Assembly: GCA_964645825.1 (NCBI GenBank)
Contig: CAZXZY010000001.1
Location: 1-64,000, forward strand
Direction: 5' to 3'
Source of the DNA: JABIAL01 sp964645825
Lineage (GTDB): Bacteria > Patescibacteriota > Patescibacteriia > UBA1558 > GWA2-36-10
Length of the DNA stretch: 64,000 nucleotides
Positions 1 to 8,103 of the stretch are shown here, piece after piece (positions within the stretch are counted from its first letter, which is position 1; the number at the start of each line of letters is the position of its first letter). The notes under the pieces are model-generated. The model was given only the letters and a program-made list of their open reading frames with translations. It ran no database searches and was not told the DNA's origin. The translations under genes and the position numbers were made by a program.

Positions 1-973
1 AAAGGCATTTAATCTACGTAGTGCAGTGATAAAAAATATTAGAAATTATTTTGACAAAGAGGGATTCATCGAAGTAGATACTCCTATTTTACAAACTGTA
101 GCCGGAGGAGCGACCGCCGCACCTTTTACCACTCATCACAATGCTTTGGATATTGATTTGTATTTACGAGTAGCCCCCGAGCTTTATCTCAAAAGATTAA
201 TTGTCGGTGGCTATGAAAAGGTCTATGAAATTGCTCGTTGTTTTAGAAACGAAGGAATAGATCATCAACATAATCCAGAATTTACGCAGATAGAATTTTA
301 TTGGGCTTACAAAGATTATAAATTCTTGATGGATTTTACAGAAAAGTTTTTTAAAACTTTAGTAAAAGAAGTGACAGGCAGTTTGAAAGTAAAAAATGGC
401 GATGATATATTAGATTTTTCTGGACCTTATCCGCGCTTAGATTTCAAAGAAGCTTTAGATAAAGCCTTAAAGATAGATATAGATAAAGCAAGCGACAAAG
501 ACTTAGCTGATATTGCAAAAAAAGCAAAAATTGCTGTCGATAAATCTTGGGGTAGAGGAAAGTTGTTAGATGAGTTATACAAAAAGTTTGTGCGAGCAAA
601 ATTAATTCAACCAACTTTTATCATTAATCATCCTTTAGAATTATCTCCATTGTCTAAGAAGTTAGCTGATCGACCAAATTATGTTGAGCGTTTTCAGTTG
701 GTTATTAAAACTGCCGAAGTTTGCAATGCTTTCTCTGAGCTCAATGATCCACTGGATCAGGAAGAAAGATTTAAAGAACAAAAACGTTTATGTGCTGCTG
801 GTGATGAAGAAGCACAAGGCGCAGACGCTGATTTTGTTGAAGCTTTGAAACATGGCATGCCACCAACAGCTGGACTGGGCATGGGCATTGATCGTTTAGT
901 AATGCTTTTAGGTGATGTCGAAAACATCAAAGAAGTTATTTTATTTCCAACTATGAAACCAAAAGATAAATAA
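1..973 (+). CDS. lysS: Lysyl-tRNA synthetase, class II (5' end cut off)
   Basis: Charges tRNA-Lys with lysine in the cytoplasm. The reading frame is open back to the window edge: the codons before the internal GTG at 26 read AFNLRSAV, which continues the conserved start of the class II catalytic core, so the gene begins outside the window. Motif 2 is visible as RCFRNEGIDHQHNPEFTQIE and motif 3 as GLGMGIDRLVMLL near the C terminus. The missing N-terminal part would be the OB-fold anticodon-binding domain. It leads a plus-strand run with the cyclophilin, serS and alr genes, separated by only one or two bases. The identification is secure; only the true start is unknown. Confidence 0.96.
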   Translation, partial: KAFNLRSAVIKNIRNYFDKEGFIEVDTPILQTVAGGATAAPFTTHHNALDIDLYLRVAPELYLKRLIVGGYEKVYEIARCFRNEGIDHQHNPEFTQIEFYWAYKDYKFLMDFTEKFFKTLVKEVTGSLKVKNGDDILDFSGPYPRLDFKEALDKALKIDIDKASDKDLADIAKKAKIAVDKSWGRGKLLDELYKKFVRAKLIQPTFIINHPLELSPLSKKLADRPNYVERFQLVIKTAEVCNAFSELNDPLDQEERFKEQKRLCAAGDEEAQGADADFVEALKHGMPPTAGLGMGIDRLVMLLGDVENIKEVILFPTMKPKDK

Positions 974-974
974 T

Positions 975-1568
975 ATGTATAAACAAATATTCTTATTTCT
1001 ATTTTTAGCTATTTTTATTTCCGGCTGCACTAAAGCAGAGGAGAGTAAGACGCAAGAAGAATCATTAACTCAAAATCAAATTATGCAAGGAACTATTAAA
1101 ACAACAAAAGGTGAAATCAAAATAGAGCTTTATGATGGTAAAGTGCCAAATACAGTAGCTAATTTTATGAAATTAGCTAAAGAAGGTGTTTATGATGGTA
1201 TTTACTTTCATCGCGTAATTGAAGATTTTATGGTGCAAACTGGCGATCCACAAGCCAAAGGTGAGGCTGGTGTAGATTTTGCTTATGAGCCAAACTCCCA
1301 AGGTTTGCCAATTGCTGGCACTGGTGGTCCAGGATATAAATTTGCTGATGAATTTCATGATAGTTTAAAACATGACAAGGCTGGTGTTTTGTCTATGGCT
1401 AACTCCGGACCAAATACAAACGGCTCTCAATTTTTCATTACTCATTTAGAAACCCCTTGGCTTGATGGCGTGCATTCAGTCTTCGGACAAGTTACATCCG
1501 GAATGGATGTAGTGAATAGCATTGTGCAAGGTGATAAAATAGAGTCAATTATTATTGATGAAAAATAA
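975..1568 (+). CDS. Cyclophilin-type peptidyl-prolyl isomerase, lipoprotein
   Basis: Predicted to catalyse cis-trans isomerisation of proline peptide bonds in exported proteins. Residues 1-18 form a lipoprotein signal (hydrophobic stretch, then lipobox ISGC with Cys18), so the enzyme should be tethered outside the cytoplasmic membrane. The cyclophilin core from about residue 38 shows TTKGEIKIELYD, YFHRVIEDFMVQTGDP, MANSGPNTNGSQFFIT and LDGVHSVFGQV, which carry the usual catalytic Arg, Phe, Gln and His. At 197 aa it is a single-domain enzyme. It starts one base after the lysS stop and has no Shine-Dalgarno sequence, so it is probably co-transcribed with lysS and serS. Its client proteins are unknown. 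Confidence 0.93.
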   Translation: MYKQIFLFLFLAIFISGCTKAEESKTQEESLTQNQIMQGTIKTTKGEIKIELYDGKVPNTVANFMKLAKEGVYDGIYFHRVIEDFMVQTGDPQAKGEAGVDFAYEPNSQGLPIAGTGGPGYKFADEFHDSLKHDKAGVLSMANSGPNTNGSQFFITHLETPWLDGVHSVFGQVTSGMDVVNSIVQGDKIESIIIDEK

Positions 1569-1570
1569 AT

Positions 1571-2818
1571 ATGTTAGATATAAAATTCATAAAAGATAAT
1601 AAAGAACTGGTTCAAGAAAATAATAAAACTAGAGGAGTCAACGTCGACGTTGATCATCTTTTGTCTGTTTATGAACAAAGAAATATTTTATTAAAACAAG
1701 CGGAAGAAAAAAGAGGAGAGCGTAATAAAAGTTCTAAAACTAAACCAAGTGCTGAAGTGATTGAAAAAATGAAGGCTCTAGGCGAAGAATTAAAGAAAAC
1801 AGAAACAGAGCTGAAAGATAAAGAGCAAGAACTAAATTTATTATTGTGGCAATTACCAAATATTAATGCCACTGATACAGCCATTGGCGCAAGTGAAGAA
1901 GATAATAAAGTAGAAAAAACCGTAGGTGATAAACCAGATTTTGATTTTGAAATCAAGGATCATGCTGATTTAGGGCAAGCTCTAGACATTATTGATATGG
2001 AAAAAGGCGCTCAAGTTTCTGGCGCTAGATTTTGGTACTTAAAAGGCCAATTAGTAGAGTTGCAATTTGCTTTAACTCAATTTGTTTGGGCTAAACTTAT
2101 TAAAAAAGGATTTCAGCCTTTAGCTGTTCCACATTTAGTTAAAGAACGAGCCATGTTTGGTACTGGATTTTTTCCAGCTGAAAAAAATGAAATTTATAAT
2201 GTAAATCAAGAAGATGATAATTTGCATTTGATCGGTACAGCTGAAGTGCCACTGATAAATTATCATGTTGATGAAGTTTTGGATTTAGAAAAACCAAAAA
2301 AATATTTTGCTTTCACTCCAGCTTATCGTCGGGAAGCCGGCTCTTATGGCAAAGATACAAAAGGTATTTTACGTGGTCATCAATTTGATAAAATAGAGAT
2401 GGTAGCATTTTGTCAACCAGATCAAGCTGAGAGTATTCATCAAGATATTTTATCTATTGAAGAAGAAATTTGGCAAGAACTCGGCATTCCTTATCAAGTG
2501 GTCAATGTTTGTAGTGGTGATTTAGGCTGTCCGGCTGCTAAAAAATATGATATTGAAGCTTGGATGCCAGCGCAAGAAAAATATCGAGAAGTTACTTCTT
2601 GCTCAAATACCACAGATTTTCAAACTCGTCGTTTGAATATCAAATATCAAACTGGAGATAAAAAAGAACTCGCTTATACTTTAAATGGCACTGGTATGGC
2701 TTTTGGACGAGCTTTGATGGCTATCATGGAAAACTATCAAACTGCAAACGGTACTATCAAAATGCCAAAAGCTTTGAAGAAATATCTATCTTTTAAAGAA
2801 ATTAAAAAATCTGTCTAG
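1571..2818 (+). CDS. serS: Seryl-tRNA synthetase
   Basis: Charges tRNA-Ser (and tRNA-Sec where present). Residues about 1-110 form the long antiparallel coiled-coil arm, rich in Lys and Glu, that reads the tRNA-Ser variable arm. The class II core follows, with motif 2 around FAFTPAYRREAGSYGKDT and motif 3 NGTGMAFGRALMAIMENYQ. At 415 aa it is normal for the bacterial family. It begins two bases after the upstream stop and ends in TAG, directly joined to the alr start codon (TAGATG). No SD is present, so translation may be coupled or leaderless-like within the operon. Confidence 0.97.
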   Translation: MLDIKFIKDNKELVQENNKTRGVNVDVDHLLSVYEQRNILLKQAEEKRGERNKSSKTKPSAEVIEKMKALGEELKKTETELKDKEQELNLLLWQLPNINATDTAIGASEEDNKVEKTVGDKPDFDFEIKDHADLGQALDIIDMEKGAQVSGARFWYLKGQLVELQFALTQFVWAKLIKKGFQPLAVPHLVKERAMFGTGFFPAEKNEIYNVNQEDDNLHLIGTAEVPLINYHVDEVLDLEKPKKYFAFTPAYRREAGSYGKDTKGILRGHQFDKIEMVAFCQPDQAESIHQDILSIEEEIWQELGIPYQVVNVCSGDLGCPAAKKYDIEAWMPAQEKYREVTSCSNTTDFQTRRLNIKYQTGDKKELAYTLNGTGMAFGRALMAIMENYQTANGTIKMPKALKKYLSFKEIKKSV

Positions 2819-3913
2819 ATGATAACTTGGCTTGAATTAAACAAAGATAATCTTGCTCATAATATAAAACAATTCAAAAAAATTGCTCCCCAGTCTGAAA
2901 TTTGGCCGGTGGTGAAAAGTAATGCGTATGGGCATGGTGTCGAGCAGATAGCTAGCTTGTTGGATCAAAATGATGATGTGACAGGTTTAATGACTGTAAA
3001 TTTAGAAGAAGCAATTGCTTTAACTAAAATAACTTCTAAATCACTAGTTGTCTTAAGTTATTTTGATACAAGCCCCGAAGCAGAGGAGAGTCTAAAAATT
3101 GCCGCTGAGCAGAAAATAATTTTACCAATTTATGATTTGAAAACTGCTGAATATTTAAATAGTTTAAATCATAAATTTTTAATTAATATAAAAATAGACA
3201 CCGGTACTTCTCGTTTAGGTTTTAGAGCAGAGGAGTCAGAGGATGTAATTAAAAAAATAGAAAAACTAGATAATTTAAAAATAATTAGTTTATTTACACA
3301 TTTTGCAGAATCAGAAAGTAATAATCAAGATTTTACCGAGCAGCAATTAGAAAAATTTAGAAATATCACTGATCAATTTCCGCAATACAAAAAACACGCC
3401 GCTTGTTCAGCGGCTTCACTTAGTCAGCCAACAGCACAAGGTGATATGATTCGCTTAGGAGTTTCTCTGTATGGCCTATGGCCAAGTGAGGAAACTAAAC
3501 AACTTGGCAAAGAAAAAAATATAGAATTAAAACCAGTTTTATCTTGGAAAACAAAAATTATTCAAGTCAAAGATATAAAAGTCGGTGAAACAGTTGGTTA
3601 TAACCGTACTTGGCAAGCAGATGAAGATATAAAAATTGCAATTTTACCTATCGGCTATAACGAAGGCTACGATAGATCATTGTCTAACAAAGCCCAAGTT
3701 ATAATTAAAAATAAAAAGTATCCAGTACGCGGTAATATTTGCATGAACCTAACTATGGTAGAATTACCACAAGAGACAGAGATAGGAGTAGGGGAAGTAG
3801 TGACTTTATTAGGAGACGATATTACAGCGGAAGAAATAGCATTTTTAAGTCAGACAATCAACTATGAAGTTGTTACTAGAATAAATTCTAATTTACCTAG
3901 AGTTATTATCTAA
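2819..3913 (+). CDS. alr: Alanine racemase
   Basis: PLP enzyme that interconverts L- and D-alanine, supplying D-Ala for peptidoglycan. The PLP-binding lysine lies in VVKSNAYGHG near residue 33, and the second catalytic Tyr region reads VGYNRTW. RLGVSLYGLWP and GNICMNLTMVE match the C-terminal beta-domain signatures. The length (364 aa) is typical. Its ATG follows the serS stop without a gap. It fits with the nearby FtsQ-like protein and the murJ and mreB genes elsewhere in the window: the cell makes and remodels its own wall. High confidence. Confidence 0.96.
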   Translation: MITWLELNKDNLAHNIKQFKKIAPQSEIWPVVKSNAYGHGVEQIASLLDQNDDVTGLMTVNLEEAIALTKITSKSLVVLSYFDTSPEAEESLKIAAEQKIILPIYDLKTAEYLNSLNHKFLINIKIDTGTSRLGFRAEESEDVIKKIEKLDNLKIISLFTHFAESESNNQDFTEQQLEKFRNITDQFPQYKKHAACSAASLSQPTAQGDMIRLGVSLYGLWPSEETKQLGKEKNIELKPVLSWKTKIIQVKDIKVGETVGYNRTWQADEDIKIAILPIGYNEGYDRSLSNKAQVIIKNKKYPVRGNICMNLTMVELPQETEIGVGEVVTLLGDDITAEEIAFLSQTINYEVVTRINSNLPRVII

Positions 3914-3968
3914 TAATATTAAACGACACAAATTAGAGGAGGGACTGATAAAGGGGGTAGAGTGAATT

Positions 3969-4790
3969 ATGCGTATTCAAAGTAAAAAATCTTGGCAGAA
4001 ACACATTCCAGGCAGAGCACAACGTGCGCCGCGTGATTATTATTCTGGTAAAAATAAAAAAAATAAAATTCGTCTTAAGCAAATTATTTTTTTTATTTTG
4101 ATCTTATTGTTAGTTCAATCCATCTTTCAAGTCAAAGTATTTCGTCTAAATGATGTGGAGTTGATCAACAATGAGGATCTAGAATTAGCTAGCGTTCAAG
4201 AGTTAATAGATGAACATTTAGATCAACGCCGTTACTTAATATTTAAAAATAATAATTATTTTTTATTTGATGAAACAGCTTTGTCAGAAGATTTGATGAC
4301 AGAATACAACCTAGATCAAGCGAATATCGTAAAAAAGTTTCCGCACACCATCCAAATAGACGTCCAGGAAAAGATTTCTCAGTTCATTTGGCAAAAAGAT
4401 GATACTTTATACCTCTTAAGTTCTAAAGGGGCCTTAAATCGTCAAATAGCCGAAAAGGACGAAAAGTACCTTATTTTACAGGATTTTCGTGATATTAGAC
4501 CTAGTGGAGAACAAATTTTATCTGAAAATGAGCTGAGTATTATAAATAATATTTATTTAAATTGGCAAAGTACATTTACTGGTGAGCCAATACTGCAAAC
4601 AATTATTTTAAGCGATGATTTAAGTACCGTTGAGGCTCAGGTAAGAATTGGTTATAAAGTTAAGATAGATGCTAACAAAGATATCATAGAACAGCTAAAT
4701 AATTTGAAAAAAGTATTAGCTGGAAATGTAATTGGTTTAGACATTGATTACATTGATTTAAGATTTGGTGATAGAGTATTCTTTAAATAG
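3969..4790 (+). CDS. ftsQ: FtsQ/DivIB-like cell division protein
   Basis: Likely a bitopic divisome protein. A long basic N-terminal cytoplasmic tail (about 36 residues, ending KNKKNKIRLK) precedes one membrane helix (residues about 37-52, IIFFILILLLVQSIF). A POTRA-like region follows, starting VFRLNDVELINNEDL and including the KKFPHTIQIDVQEK strand typical of FtsQ, then a beta-rich C-terminal domain. The family's sequence is poorly conserved, so the call rests on topology and the POTRA pattern. A GGGGGTAGAG stretch just upstream could serve as an SD, unusual among the core genes here. No ftsZ or ftsA lies nearby, so this is a displaced division gene. Confidence 0.8.
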   Translation: MRIQSKKSWQKHIPGRAQRAPRDYYSGKNKKNKIRLKQIIFFILILLLVQSIFQVKVFRLNDVELINNEDLELASVQELIDEHLDQRRYLIFKNNNYFLFDETALSEDLMTEYNLDQANIVKKFPHTIQIDVQEKISQFIWQKDDTLYLLSSKGALNRQIAEKDEKYLILQDFRDIRPSGEQILSENELSIINNIYLNWQSTFTGEPILQTIILSDDLSTVEAQVRIGYKVKIDANKDIIEQLNNLKKVLAGNVIGLDIDYIDLRFGDRVFFK

Positions 4791-4825
4791 ACACTGTAGA
4801 GGCTATTTTGTATGTTTTACAGTGT
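4791..4825 (+). terminator. Possible weak terminator after ftsQ-like gene
   Basis: A perfect 8-bp inverted repeat, ACACTGTA (4791-4798) and TACAGTGT (4818-4825), begins right after the stop codon and is followed by an AT-rich tail. The loop is long (19 nt) and the T-run is poor, so this is only a tentative terminator. Confidence 0.4.
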
Positions 4826-4871
4826 TTATATTGTTATTATTGAATTGAGTATAATAACTCTTACACTCAAT

Positions 4872-4900
4872 TTGACAATGTTAATAAATCTGGCTATACT
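4872..4900 (+). promoter_or_regulatory. Promoter of the tyrosine recombinase gene
   Basis: TTGACA (4872-4877), 17-bp spacer, TATACT (4895-4900): a near-consensus housekeeping promoter. The predicted transcript starts about 19 nt before the ATG at 4926 and carries no clear SD. Confidence 0.82.
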
Positions 4901-4925
4901 TAATATATAAAATAAAGATTAAAAT

Positions 4926-5870
4926 ATGGCTAAATACACCCTTCCCCTCCTAGATGAATTTCTAGAGAACATTCAATCAAATAATTACTCCTCCGAAACT
5001 GTCTATAACTATGAAAGGGATTTAAATATTTTTGAAATATTTTTATCCGAGGACATTAAGACTCCGTTTAATAAATTAACTAAACGGTCAGTTATTAAGT
5101 TTAAGGCCTACCTCTCCTCTACTTCGCGGGTAACACCAGCTCATGAGAAGGCCCAAGTTAAATTATCTAGTTTTAGTATTAATAGAATTTTATCAGCGCT
5201 AAGATCCTATTTAAAATTTTTAGGTGATGTAGATCATAAATCACCGATCAATGCCGATGCAATAAAATTATTAAAGACTGAAAAGAAGTACGGCCAAGTA
5301 CCAGAGATGAATGAACTGATCGCCATCATTGAGTCGCCGAATAAATTTGAAAAAGAAATAAATATTAAGTTGCGTAATCGGGCCATGCTAGAAACTTTAT
5401 TTGCTACCGGTATGCGTATTTCAGAGTTATTATCCCTTAAGCGTGAGCAATTAGATAATTCTGGTCGCATTTATATCATGGGTAAAGGTAAAAAACAACG
5501 CTTTGTTTATTTGACGCCACGTGCTATAGAGCATCTAAAATTATATCTAAAAACTCGAGTTGATGACTCGCCTTTTATGTTTATCCCTTATCGGGGTAGA
5601 AATAATCAAGATAAAAATAAAAAATTATCAGCAAACTATTTACAGTATAAAATCAAGCGTTATCGTGAGTTATTAGGTATAAATATACCTGTTTCTGCCC
5701 ACTCTCTCAGACATGGTTTTGCTACTTATTTGGCTGAAAATGGCGCTAATCCAGCTGCTATTCAGATTTTGTTAGGACATGAGTCATTGGACACCACGAC
5801 GCGCTATGTGCATGCTTCAGATCGATATGCTGAGAAAATGCACACTCAATTTCATCCTTTAAAAAAATAA
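4926..5870 (+). CDS. Tyrosine recombinase, XerC/XerD type
   Basis: Site-specific recombinase, probably resolving chromosome dimers at a dif-like site. The N-terminal SAM-like domain (about 1-110) binds DNA arms. The C-terminal domain carries the full catalytic set: Arg164 (ATGMRISELL), Lys188 (GKGKKQR), His259 and Arg262 (HSLRHGFATYL), His285 (LLGHESLDTTTRYVH) and nucleophile Tyr294. At 314 aa it matches the Xer family rather than phage integrases, and no phage or integron genes flank it. It has its own strong promoter and converges on a minus-strand terminator. Whether it is XerC, XerD or a single XerA/XerH-like enzyme cannot be decided from sequence alone. Confidence 0.9.
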   Translation: MAKYTLPLLDEFLENIQSNNYSSETVYNYERDLNIFEIFLSEDIKTPFNKLTKRSVIKFKAYLSSTSRVTPAHEKAQVKLSSFSINRILSALRSYLKFLGDVDHKSPINADAIKLLKTEKKYGQVPEMNELIAIIESPNKFEKEINIKLRNRAMLETLFATGMRISELLSLKREQLDNSGRIYIMGKGKKQRFVYLTPRAIEHLKLYLKTRVDDSPFMFIPYRGRNNQDKNKKLSANYLQYKIKRYRELLGINIPVSAHSLRHGFATYLAENGANPAAIQILLGHESLDTTTRYVHASDRYAEKMHTQFHPLKK

Positions 5871-5895
5871 AAACCCCCAGGCATGGTGCTAGGGG
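5861..5895 (-). terminator. Rho-independent terminator of the 63-aa gene
   Basis: On the minus strand a GC-rich hairpin (CCCCT...GGGGG, arms at 5891-5895 and 5874-5878) is followed by TTTTTATTTTTTT. It lies between the convergent recombinase gene and the small minus-strand gene. Confidence 0.8.
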
Positions 5896-5914
5896 CATTG
5901 CTTTGAGTGATGGT

Positions 5915-6106
5915 TTAGAATAGGTTTGGCACAACAGCAGCAACCCAGAGGCCGGCCAGGACGACCAGAGTTACCAGTAGTGTGAATCTTCCCCAGAACA
6001 ACCAACCCTTATTGATTGCTGGATTTGGTCCTTTGGATGGTTTGTTAAAATCATTTTCAATGACCCCTACCGGGGTCTTGTTAGCCTTTTTTCTGTTTTT
6101 GCTCAT
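5915..6106 (-). CDS. Small single-span membrane protein, unknown function
   Basis: A 63-aa protein with a basic, Asn/Lys/Pro-rich N-terminal half (MSKNRKKANKTPVGV) and one C-terminal membrane helix (about residues 40-60, FTLLVTLVVLAGLWVAAVV). No family is recognised. It looks real because it has a GGAG Shine-Dalgarno sequence six bases before the ATG, a TTGACG-N17-TAAGAT promoter (6157-6185) and a strong hairpin terminator, making a complete one-gene unit. Its base composition is more GC-rich than its neighbours. A plus-strand open frame over the same DNA lacks these signals. Topology suggests a tail-anchored or N-in protein; the role is unknown. Confidence 0.75.
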   Translation of the reverse strand: MSKNRKKANKTPVGVIENDFNKPSKGPNPAINKGWLFWGRFTLLVTLVVLAGLWVAAVVPNLF

Positions 6107-6156
6107 TTTTTACTCCGCTGTTTTTGAGACACTGTATAAAGATCCATTCATTAGCT

Positions 6157-6185
6157 ATCTTAGCTATTTTTTTATTTTTCGTCAA
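6157..6185 (-). promoter_or_regulatory. Promoter of the 63-aa membrane protein gene
   Basis: On the minus strand: TTGACG (6180-6185), 17-bp spacer, TAAGAT (6157-6162). It is placed about 50 bp before an SD-led ATG at 6106 and lies just past the terminator of the upstream operon. Confidence 0.6.
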
Positions 6186-6192
6186 TTAAATA

Positions 6193-6223
6193 ACAAAAAA
6201 CAGGGTGAATTAGCCTGGTTTTG
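6193..6223 (-). terminator. Terminator of the envelope operon (M23 to CapA)
   Basis: Minus strand: AAAACCAGG, loop, CCTGTTTTTT with one bulged C, then TTTTTTG. It begins about 12 bases after the stop of the Memo-CapA gene. Confidence 0.7.
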
Positions 6224-6234
6224 TTTTTATTAAA

Positions 6235-8103
6235 TTATTTTAGAATGATTTCACCTTGCCTTATTTGATTTGCAATTTCAGGGTTAATATTTGACCAAGT
6301 AACAATTTTTTCTAAGAATGAAGCTTTATCAGTACCTTGCATCAAAGATAGTTGTGAGTAGGAAGAGTTAATCGGAAATAAATGTATATTGTATTTATTT
6401 TGTTCATAATATATGCCGATACCTAATTCTTGTTGGGTGTCTTTAGAGAAATATTGATCAAAAACAAAATTGCCCAAAGAATAAAATATTGGTTTATTTT
6501 TATACACTTCTATACCTTGGACAACATGAGGATGATGTCCGATGATCATATCAGCACCAGCATCTATCATCTGATGAGCTAAATTTTGTTGAGTTTGATT
6601 AAATTGATGATCATATTCAACGCCCCAGTGTATCTGTGTGATTACTAAATCAGTATTACTTTTTAGTTCTGTTATTTTTTCTAGAGCAGCTTCTAGGTCA
6701 AATTGATTATACACCATACTAAAGCTGGCCATACTAATCTTTGAGTCGCCAATATTAATAATTTTAGTTGTACAAGTGTCAATCATGGCATCAGCGCAGC
6801 CAGAAAAGTTTAAGTCTAGTTTATTCAGATTTTGCGCAGTCTCCTCCATCCCCCTTGTTCCCTGGTCCCAGATATGATTATTCGCTAAATTAAAATAATT
6901 AAAATAGTAATCATCTTTAATGGCAGCTAAATATTTTGGATCGATAGCAAAGTCTATACTAGCCTCGGGTGGATAATGGTCTCCATTGTTTGTCACGGAT
7001 CCTTCTAAATTGGCACTGACTATGTCGCTACCCATAAAAAATCTATTTTCTTCGCCTGCCAATTGATCAAAAATATAGCCAATACCATTAGCTTCAATTT
7101 TAGTTTTGACGTTTCTATCCAACATCAAGTCACCAAAAAACATCATACCTAGCCCATTTTGATTGCTGGGCTTTCCTTTTGAGAAATAATAGTACAAGTG
7201 ACTGGTACCAGGTTCTTCTGGCATTTTTAATAAACCACTAGAGTTTGTATGAAGAACTAGGTTAGCTTTTTGAGCCTCTATATTTTCTAGATATTTCAAA
7301 ACAGCATATATTGAACCAGGAGAATCTAATTCTAGATTATGTACTCTACTTAAATCAAAGTCTTCTATCACAGTCTGACTTGTTTGATCATGAAAATTAG
7401 CCACTGATAATGGTTGGTAATGTGAAAAATCAACACTAGCCAGCACTAAAGTTTTTTTCTTATTAGTGTTATCAGCTAAATAGTTAGCTAAATAGTCTAA
7501 ATCTTTTTGTGGGGTATTTAGCTTTAATATAATGGGTAATATTTTCGCTTCTGGCAGACTATTTTTTATAAAAGGCACTAGACCAGATATTGAATGTTCA
7601 TTTAAAAATGGATCCTCATTTATCTCTATGACCTTATTATTAGCTAAATCTTGTCCAATTTTTAAATCAGGAAATATTTCCCCATAAGGTGTACGCCATT
7701 TATTTTGTGAAATAATAATATTTGATGACCCGACTTCATAATGGTTTGGGCCTATCAAAACCACTGTTTCATAGTCTGTTTTTGCTAAGCCCATAAACCA
7801 AGCGGCAATCTTTTCTTTTGGTAACATGTGATGCGGTATTATCCCACCATAAACTTTATCAGATGACATGTTTATGTCGCTGGTGCCTTGTGTGTAAGCT
7901 TGATCATAGAAAGATTTGCTCATGTAATAAGCATCATGACTATCTAAGTTCAGCTCAATATTTTTAGTAGTCAATTTTGCGTTACTTGAAAATTGTTTAA
8001 AAATACTGTTTGTGTTTACGTTTAGCCACACATAAATTAGTCCCACTTGTAATATAAGTAGGACTAATAAGATTGGTATTATTTTTTTATATTTAGTAAA
8101 CAT
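6235..8103 (-). CDS. Membrane-anchored Memo (AmmeMemoRadiSam B-like)-CapA fusion protein
   Basis: A two-domain surface protein. A membrane helix near the N terminus (IIPILLVLLILQVGLIYVWL) anchors it outside. Residues about 60-300 resemble the Memo/AMMECR-associated B family (GGIIPHHMLP, VVLIGPNHYEVG, SVDFSHY). Residues about 320-620 form a CapA/PgsA poly-gamma-glutamate-type metallophosphatase domain (GMMFFGDLMLDRNV, NLANNHIWDQG, ITQIHWGVEY, IGHHPHVVQGIE). The start at 8103 is preferred over 8124 because its ATG overlaps the upstream stop as TAATG, which suggests translational coupling. The fusion suggests a metal-dependent hydrolase acting at the envelope; substrate unknown. No radical SAM or AMMECR1 partner lies in the window. 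Confidence 0.87.
   Translation of the reverse strand: MFTKYKKIIPILLVLLILQVGLIYVWLNVNTNSIFKQFSSNAKLTTKNIELNLDSHDAYYMSKSFYDQAYTQGTSDINMSSDKVYGGIIPHHMLPKEKIAAWFMGLAKTDYETVVLIGPNHYEVGSSNIIISQNKWRTPYGEIFPDLKIGQDLANNKVIEINEDPFLNEHSISGLVPFIKNSLPEAKILPIILKLNTPQKDLDYLANYLADNTNKKKTLVLASVDFSHYQPLSVANFHDQTSQTVIEDFDLSRVHNLELDSPGSIYAVLKYLENIEAQKANLVLHTNSSGLLKMPEEPGTSHLYYYFSKGKPSNQNGLGMMFFGDLMLDRNVKTKIEANGIGYIFDQLAGEENRFFMGSDIVSANLEGSVTNNGDHYPPEASIDFAIDPKYLAAIKDDYYFNYFNLANNHIWDQGTRGMEETAQNLNKLDLNFSGCADAMIDTCTTKIINIGDSKISMASFSMVYNQFDLEAALEKITELKSNTDLVITQIHWGVEYDHQFNQTQQNLAHQMIDAGADMIIGHHPHVVQGIEVYKNKPIFYSLGNFVFDQYFSKDTQQELGIGIYYEQNKYNIHLFPINSSYSQLSLMQGTDKASFLEKIVTWSNINPEIANQIRQGEIILK

Noticed and set aside
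4926..5870. Integrase of a mobile island rather than Xer
   Set aside because: Size and domain layout fit Xer, no att-like tRNA boundary or cargo adjoins it, and it is flanked by ordinary genes.
5982..6233. Plus-strand open frame of 83 codons over the small minus-strand gene
   Set aside because: No SD or promoter; it crosses a minus-strand terminator and promoter, and the minus frame has SD, promoter and terminator.
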